This document shows, one piece after another, positions 58,657 through 64,000 of a stretch of 64,000 nucleotides of DNA. This DNA is from Dendrocalamus latiflorus. Its lineage: Eukaryota; Streptophyta; Magnoliopsida; Poales; Poaceae. Below the pieces are notes generated by a model. The model was not told the origin of the DNA. It saw nothing but the letters and a program-made list of their open reading frames with translations, and did not search any database. The stretch spans positions 20,224,456 through 20,288,455 of the forward strand of contig CM029650.1 of the NCBI GenBank assembly GCA_017311315.1, given 5' to 3'. Numbering within the stretch: position 1 is the stretch's first letter; the number at the start of each line of letters is the position of its first letter. Position numbers and translations under genes: made by a program.

Positions 58657-61362
58657 TTAGGAGATTTCTCCCCCTGAAGTTTGCAAATCTCGAAGTCGTC
58701 GCATACCAATTCCTTGAACACATTTCTGGAACGAGGAAGCTGGTAAGGACTTAGTAAACAAATCAGCGAGGTTATCACATGATTTGGTTTGCAAGATGTT
58801 TATTTCACCCATTTGTTTTAACTCATGGGGGTAAAACAACTTAGGAGAAATATGCTTGGTTATGTTGCTCTTGATGTAGCCTGTCTCCATCTGTGTAACA
58901 CAAGCAGAATTATCTTCATAGATAATAGTTGGTGAATCGATGGCACAAATGCCACACGATTGTTGTATGTGGTTAATCACTCTGCGAAGCCAAACACATT
59001 CGCGTGATGCCTCATATAGTGCAATTATTTCAGAGTGATTTGTTGAGGTAGCCACCAGAGTCTGTTTTGTAGACTTCCATGAAATGGTTGTTCCTCCGTG
59101 CAAGAACACAAAACCTGTCTGGGATCGGCCATTATGGGGATCAGATAAATAGCCGGCATCAGTGTATCCAATCAGATTAGGATCTGGGTTCCTTTGGAAA
59201 AATAATCCAAGATCTCTTGTACCATTAACATATCTGAGGATATGTTTTACTCCCGTCCAATGACGTTTGGTAGGAGCAGCGCTATGTCGAGCTAGTAAGT
59301 TCACGGCAAATGCAATATCAGGCCTGGTGCAATTTGCAAGATACATAAGCGCTCCAATGACACTGAGATAAGGATAATGAGATTCCAGAATCTCTTCTCC
59401 ATCATCCCGTGGTCTGAATTGATCAGTCTCCATTTCTAGAGATCGAACAACCATAGGAGTTTTGGATGGATGTGATTTGTCCATATTGAATTTCTCCAAT
59501 ATTTTCTGGATATAGGCTGATTGATGCACTAAAATTCCAGTGGGAAGATGCTCAAGTTGTAAACCTAAGCAAAATTTGGTTTGACCCAAATTCTTCATTT
59601 CAAACTCCGTCTTTAGATGATTGCGTGCTTCATCAATATCTTGTGGGTTGCCGATGATATTTAAATCATCAACATATACTGATATGATGCAAAATCCCGT
59701 TTGGGACTTTTTGATGAAAACACATGGACAATCATCATTGTTAGTGTATCCCTTCTGCAAAAGGAACTCACTAAGTCGGTTATACCACATTCTTCCCGAC
59801 TGCTTTAAGCCATAGAGTGACTTTTGAAGCTTTACACAATACATGTTGCGATTTGCGTTTGGATCCGGTATAGAGATCCCATCAGGGACCTTCATATATA
59901 TGTCTAAATCAAGTGACCCATATAGATATGCAGTCACTACGTCCATCAACTGCATAGATAGACGATTTTGAACAGCCAGAGATATAAGATATCGGAATGT
60001 TATTCCACTCATTACTGGAGAATATGTTTCATTGAAATCAATGCCGGGTCTCTGCGTGACCCTTTGTGCTACAAGCCTCGCTTTATGTCTCACCACCTCA
60101 TTGTTCTCATTCCGTTTCCGGATGAAAACCCATTTGAATCCCACAGGAAAGATTCCTCGAGGTGTAGGTATTGCATGAGTGAATACCTCTCTTTTAGTGA
60201 GCGAGGTTATCTCTGCTTGAATTGCATCTTTCCATTGATTCCAGTCCGAGCGCTTTCTGCACTCTGCCATGGTCTTAGGATCTGGATCATTTTGGATGAT
60301 TTCTGCAATTGCTTCAGAGAAATAGATGTCGACAATTGTAGACTTTCTGTCATATGATTCTCCAGATTCAATATAGTTGATGGAAATTTCAAGCACCCCT
60401 TGTGATGTATCATTATTTCCCAAAATGATTGCATCAGGGCGATCCGATGTCCCAACATCAGTAATTGAGTGCACTGTTGATGTGGGATGTGAAGGTTGAA
60501 CCTCCACAGGGTGTTTCTCAACGTAAGGTTGAGTTACATTTACTGGGTTAGAAGATTTGTTCTTCCCTTTCCTTTGCTTGGTAGAAGCTGCATCTGTGGA
60601 AATAGCCGTACTTCTCCCCCTCTTACTGGGGAGTTGAGTAGTTTTATTTGGTACCTCTACTCTTTCCGGCACATTTCTCGCAGGATTATAGGATTTTGTA
60701 ACACCCTTATAATCAGTAAATGCATCTGGCATGTTATTTGCAATGTGTTGCAAATTAATGATCTTCTGAACTTGGAGTTCAGTTTCAGAAGTACGTGGAT
60801 CAGAGTTGGAGATGTCTATGGCATCCCAATTGATTTCCTGGCATTTATTGTGGTTTTCAATTCCTCCCCCTAATGCCGGGAAATGATCTTCATTGAAAAT
60901 ACAATCAGCGTACCGGGCAGTGAATAGATCCCCTGTAAGGGGTTCCAAGTATTTAATGATCGACGAAGATTGATATCCCACGTAGATCCCCAATTTCCTG
61001 TGTGGGCCCATAGATGTACGCTGCGGTGGAGAGATCGGTACGTATGTAGCGCAACCGAACTTCCGCAGATGGGAAATATTTGGTGTATTTCCACGTACTA
61101 GTTGCAACGGGGAGGTTGCATGATATGCAGTTGGACGCAATTGAATCAAGTCAACAGCGTGTAAGACTGCGTGACCCCAACATGATGTTGGTAGATTGCA
61201 ATTCTGTAGTAAAGGTCTTGCAATAAGTTTCACTCTTTTAATGAGAGACTCTGCCAACCCATTTTGAGTATGAACATATGGGACCGAGTGCTGAACTTGA
61301 ATTCCTAAAGCCATGCAATAATCATTGAAGGCACGTGAGGAAAATTCAGCAGCATTATCCAT
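58657..61362 (-). CDS. pol: Copia integrase end, RT and RNase H
   Basis: 901 aa. Integrase core end (DNAAEFSSRAFNDYC, then VPYVHTQNGLAESLIKR with the catalytic Glu). RT: FPVGFKWVFIRKRNENNEV, RHKARLVAQ, ETYSPVMSGITFRYL, QSLYGLKQSGRMWY-type block (QKSLYGLKQSGRMWYNRL) and the active site YVDDLNIIG (about 570-580). RNase H: YTDAGYLSDPHNGRSQTGF, TNHSEIIALYEASREC and DNSACV. It copies and inserts the element. The first Met is the codon just after the TGA, so it is not a natural start; the frame belongs with 61363-62271. Confidence 0.93.
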   Translation of the reverse strand: MDNAAEFSSRAFNDYCMALGIQVQHSVPYVHTQNGLAESLIKRVKLIARPLLQNCNLPTSCWGHAVLHAVDLIQLRPTAYHATSPLQLVRGNTPNISHLRKFGCATYVPISPPQRTSMGPHRKLGIYVGYQSSSIIKYLEPLTGDLFTARYADCIFNEDHFPALGGGIENHNKCQEINWDAIDISNSDPRTSETELQVQKIINLQHIANNMPDAFTDYKGVTKSYNPARNVPERVEVPNKTTQLPSKRGRSTAISTDAASTKQRKGKNKSSNPVNVTQPYVEKHPVEVQPSHPTSTVHSITDVGTSDRPDAIILGNNDTSQGVLEISINYIESGESYDRKSTIVDIYFSEAIAEIIQNDPDPKTMAECRKRSDWNQWKDAIQAEITSLTKREVFTHAIPTPRGIFPVGFKWVFIRKRNENNEVVRHKARLVAQRVTQRPGIDFNETYSPVMSGITFRYLISLAVQNRLSMQLMDVVTAYLYGSLDLDIYMKVPDGISIPDPNANRNMYCVKLQKSLYGLKQSGRMWYNRLSEFLLQKGYTNNDDCPCVFIKKSQTGFCIISVYVDDLNIIGNPQDIDEARNHLKTEFEMKNLGQTKFCLGLQLEHLPTGILVHQSAYIQKILEKFNMDKSHPSKTPMVVRSLEMETDQFRPRDDGEEILESHYPYLSVIGALMYLANCTRPDIAFAVNLLARHSAAPTKRHWTGVKHILRYVNGTRDLGLFFQRNPDPNLIGYTDAGYLSDPHNGRSQTGFVFLHGGTTISWKSTKQTLVATSTNHSEIIALYEASRECVWLRRVINHIQQSCGICAIDSPTIIYEDNSACVTQMETGYIKSNITKHISPKLFYPHELKQMGEINILQTKSCDNLADLFTKSLPASSFQKCVQGIGMRRLRDLQTSGGEIS

Positions 61363-62271
61363 TCAGATTGATCGGATTTGATGTTCAGGATATTGTGCTT
61401 TAAGTTTGATAACTTGTGCAACAATCTTAGCAAATGCATGGTTCCGTGTGGAAAGTAGACACACATGAGACCATCGTGTAGATGCGTCTATTAGAACCAT
61501 GAAATACCTAAACGGCCCAGACAATGGTTGAATGGGACCACATATGTCACCTTGAATGCGTTCAAGGAACTTTAGAGGTTCGGCATGAATTTTGAGGTAA
61601 GAGGGCCTCAAAATTAATTTCCCAGTGGCACATGCGGTGCACATAAAATCTGAGGATTGGGGAAATTTTGCATCACTTAAAGTGTGACCAACAGAATTGC
61701 TTATAATTTTCCTCATCATCCCTATTCCAGGATGGCCAAGACGATCATGCCAAGTTTGGAATGCGTTAACATTCTGGAAAATTACTTTGAAAGCAACATG
61801 TGGTACGGGTTTGATGTATGTGTAGTACAATCCAGACGGGAGTGAGGGAAACTTTTCAAGTGTCTCTTTGCCATATCCGTGATCTTTTGTTATGAGAAGG
61901 AACTCCTCATTGTTGTCCTCATGAGTTTCAACATGAAACCCATTCTTACGGATATCTCTATAACTCAATAGGGTACGAGTTGAATCGGGATATAAGAGTG
62001 CATCCTCAATCGTTATTGATGTACCCATAGGGAGCAAAATAGTGGCCCGACCGGTGCCAACTATTACAGCATCGCGTCCAGCGATTGTTAAAACATTTCC
62101 TTTGTTCTTTGTGAGAGTTTGGAAATATTTTATCTCCCTGAGTATAGAGTTAGTAGTACCGCTATCCACTAGGCACATTTCCTCATCCATCAGATCGACT
62201 CCCGTACAATCTATACAAAATGGAGAATTTGAATATGTCATTCTCAACAAATATATATAGAATACATACAA
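61363..62271 (-). CDS. pol: Copia protease and integrase N-terminal part
   Basis: 302 aa. Protease active site CLVDSGTTNSIL (about 32-43). Integrase zinc finger HDRLGHPGIGMMRK...CTACATGK (about 175-220), then the core start GDICGPIQPLSGPFRYFMVLID with the first catalytic Asp. It ends at a TGA where the family has one more residue before DNAAEF. The true start is not clear: 156 bases with stops separate it from gag. Confidence 0.9.
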   Translation of the reverse strand: MYVFYIYLLRMTYSNSPFCIDCTGVDLMDEEMCLVDSGTTNSILREIKYFQTLTKNKGNVLTIAGRDAVIVGTGRATILLPMGTSITIEDALLYPDSTRTLLSYRDIRKNGFHVETHEDNNEEFLLITKDHGYGKETLEKFPSLPSGLYYTYIKPVPHVAFKVIFQNVNAFQTWHDRLGHPGIGMMRKIISNSVGHTLSDAKFPQSSDFMCTACATGKLILRPSYLKIHAEPLKFLERIQGDICGPIQPLSGPFRYFMVLIDASTRWSHVCLLSTRNHAFAKIVAQVIKLKAQYPEHQIRSI

Positions 62272-62427
62272 TATATATATATAGGTATCAATTGTGCTTA
62301 ATACAAATTACAATACCCATTGTGCGTAAATGAAGTACAGACAACAACTAGCTTATGACAACATTCACAATTAAACGACATCCACATTCAAGGGATAATG
62401 AAATAAGGTATCTCAAAGTGTAGGAGC
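62272..62427 (-). other. Spacer between copia gag and pol
   Basis: 156 bases, AT-rich, with several stops and a TATATATATATTG run. On the minus strand TTTTGTATAG near 62220 could be a splice acceptor. Copia elements normally read gag-pol as one frame. Confidence 0.5.
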
Positions 62428-63531
62428 CTAATTAAAGTCTCCAAACGGATCGTTAGAAGTGAACTCCACGATCATGTTCTCCATATCGTCAACGTTTCCA
62501 TCAAGTGGAGGTAGTGTCTTGGTGTTGCTTGGTTCCACAGCTGTAGGAGCAGAGTAGGAGCACCCAGGGGCATCTTTCTTAGTAATGTCAGGTTGGAGGA
62601 ATTCTTCCATGTTGACATCAGATTGGGAGTTGAAGTGTGCTTCAAATTGTCCACCTTTATTGGAACGTCCTTGATTGGAGTGTGCTCGTCCCACGGAATT
62701 CAAGTACAAAGCCACCAAGTGCTTGGGAGTGTGACATTTCTCAGTCGGGTGGTTGTAACAGCCACACTTGACACAAGTGTTAGACTTGTTCTTTTTCGAC
62801 TTAAAAACATCCTTTCCCTTGTTAGCACCATTAGACTGACGCTGTCTCTTGCGCTTGTTCTTCCCTTTGAAGTTCCCAGGATTGCTAGAGTTAGTAGCAT
62901 TCCCTTTAGGTTTGTTCTGAGTGTTAGCATGTACTTCTGGCAAAAGCTTAGTGCCTAAAGGGCGCAGATTAGAGTTCCAAAGTAGGAGCTCACTATGCCT
63001 TTCTGCCTGAAGTAATGTTTTAATTAACTCAGAATAAACGGTGAAACCTCTTTCACGGTATTGTTGTTGAAGGATCATTTGTGCGGGGAGCATGGTAGAC
63101 AATGTCTTCTCAATTTTCTCCGCATCAGATGGTTCTTTCTCGCAAAACTGCAGTTTAGAACTGATTTTATGAACAACATGGTTGAACTCTCCCACAGATT
63201 TAAAATCTTGTATGCGGAGGTGGTTCCACTCATTGACAGCCTCCGGTAGGATGACTGCTTTCTGCTGTTCATACCGTGTTTGAAGAGCAATCCACAGAGC
63301 GCGTGGGTTTTCTTCCATCAGATACTCAGCCTTGAGATCAGGATGGATGTGGTTCCTTATGATAAATAAGGTATTGTACTTGAGAGTCTCAGCCAAAGGA
63401 GCTATACCCTCTTGGGGAGCTGCAATTGCCTGGTACATTCCGCGCAACGATAGACTCACTTTGAGATCCATCGCCCATGTGGGGAAGTTGTGGCCATCAA
63501 GAGCGAGAGCCTCAAACTCTTTAGTAGCCAT
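62428..63531 (-). CDS. gag: Copia Gag
   Basis: 367 aa. The core has LALDGHNFPTWAMDLKVSLS and ALWIALQTRYEQQKAVILPE (residues 10-95), with a leucine-rich middle. A Lys-rich stretch precedes one CCHC zinc knuckle CVKCGCYNHPTEKC (about 255-268). The C-terminal tail is acidic. It packages element RNA in cytoplasmic particles. The start ATG lies in GCCACAATGGCTACT-type context and is the first in frame. The stop TAA separates it from protease in the same frame. Confidence 0.9.
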   Translation of the reverse strand: MATKEFEALALDGHNFPTWAMDLKVSLSLRGMYQAIAAPQEGIAPLAETLKYNTLFIIRNHIHPDLKAEYLMEENPRALWIALQTRYEQQKAVILPEAVNEWNHLRIQDFKSVGEFNHVVHKISSKLQFCEKEPSDAEKIEKTLSTMLPAQMILQQQYRERGFTVYSELIKTLLQAERHSELLLWNSNLRPLGTKLLPEVHANTQNKPKGNATNSSNPGNFKGKNKRKRQRQSNGANKGKDVFKSKKNKSNTCVKCGCYNHPTEKCHTPKHLVALYLNSVGRAHSNQGRSNKGGQFEAHFNSQSDVNMEEFLQPDITKKDAPGCSYSAPTAVEPSNTKTLPPLDGNVDDMENMIVEFTSNDPFGDFN

Positions 63532-63699
63532 TGTGCCTACATATGTAGGGCCACAGATTTGTTAAAATCTTTGGCAATGTTAAATAAGCAATGCGAAATG
63601 CAAGTAATCAAGGTAAACTTGAAAGACATAAAGGGACATTCTCCTATTGTGGAACAACATAGTTAATCACTAATGGAATTAACATTATTTAATTCATTT

Positions 63700-64000
63700 T
63701 TCAACATTGAGTGCGCACTTTGAGGATGATAATCCCACAGTAGTATATTGATACTACCTTGTGTATGGCCAATGTGAAAAAGAATCATGGTAATCACTTA
63801 GGTGTAGACCTTGTATAATTTATAATCAAATTGGGTACGCACGTTGATGATGAAATCCCACAGTAGTACTATGGTACTACCTTGTGTATGGCCAATTTGA
63901 AAATAAATAAAGGTAGTCACCCAAAAGTGTAGACCAAATTGTTGCAAAACTTGATATTAGGTACGCACGTTGAGGAATAAATCCTGCAGTAGTACTATGG
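63700..64000. repeat. Direct repeats, about 125-bp period
   Basis: Units start at about 63711, 63835 and 63961 (GTACGCACGTTGAGGA... CCCACAGTAGTACTATGG... ACCTTGTGTATGGCCAAT). The third is cut by the window end. Located 5' of the copia gag, thus probably in its leader or LTR. Confidence 0.85.

Larger units (their letters stand above)
58657..63531 (-). mobile_element. Copia LTR retrotransposon coding region
   Basis: gag (62428-63531), protease and integrase start (61363-62271) and integrase end, RT and RNase H (58657-61362) in one frame on the minus strand. The order protease-integrase-RT is that of Ty1/copia. One TGA at 61363-61365 splits integrase. The 5' LTR lies beyond the window or is the repeat-rich sequence from 63.6 kb on. 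The lineage is not assigned. Confidence 0.92.

Overview
This is nuclear DNA of a grass, most likely Oryza (rice or a close relative). The support is intron-containing genes with GC-rich coding starts, PIF/Tourist-type MITEs with GTGTTTGG ends, Athila and copia LTR retrotransposons, a Helitron 3' end of the kind common in grasses, and a U1 snRNA gene with monocot-type promoter boxes. No bacterial, organellar or viral-genome features were seen. Most of the window is transposon sequence; few intact host genes remain.

Layout. 1-2.9 kb: no clear gene. 2.9-8.6 kb: a segmental duplication. Copy A carries a decayed U1 snRNA copy and an 816-bp hAT insertion. Copy B carries an intact-looking U1 gene and the exact empty site of that hAT. 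A truncated ABCG-transporter start lies between them. 8.6-13.3 kb: the 3' end of an MCTP (multiple C2 domain and transmembrane protein) gene as a pseudogene, split by a 3.3-kb solo-LTR-like insertion and a MITE, and partly duplicated in tandem.

13.9-39.7 kb: one small plant gene (about 94 aa, three exons) with a first intron of about 25.2 kb. Inside this intron, set into an (AC)n(AT)n microsatellite, is a probable Helitron of 21.8 kb on the minus strand. It carries same-strand fragments of at least six unrelated genes: a putative plastid-protein first exon, LDAH-type lipid hydrolase, PDS5, reticulon, SelO, and a CHR19/ETL1-type SNF2 helicase. A young 12-kb Athila element sits in the SNF2 fragment, exactly across a splice donor. 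The order of nesting is gene > intron > microsatellite > Helitron > captured gene > Athila.

40-46.5 kb: more of the MCTP family, one 3' fragment and one intact single-exon gene of 951 aa on the minus strand. 46.6-50.8 kb: a gag-protease-only copia element inserted about 140 bp upstream of that gene's ATG. 50.8-57.6 kb: decayed LTRs, a CACTA end, hAT-like and Helitron-like short elements. 58.0-64 kb: a nearly complete copia element on the minus strand that runs off the window.

Genes likely to function: the U1 snRNA gene near 6.7 kb, the split 94-aa gene, and the MCTP gene. The rest are transposon genes, captured fragments or pseudogenes.
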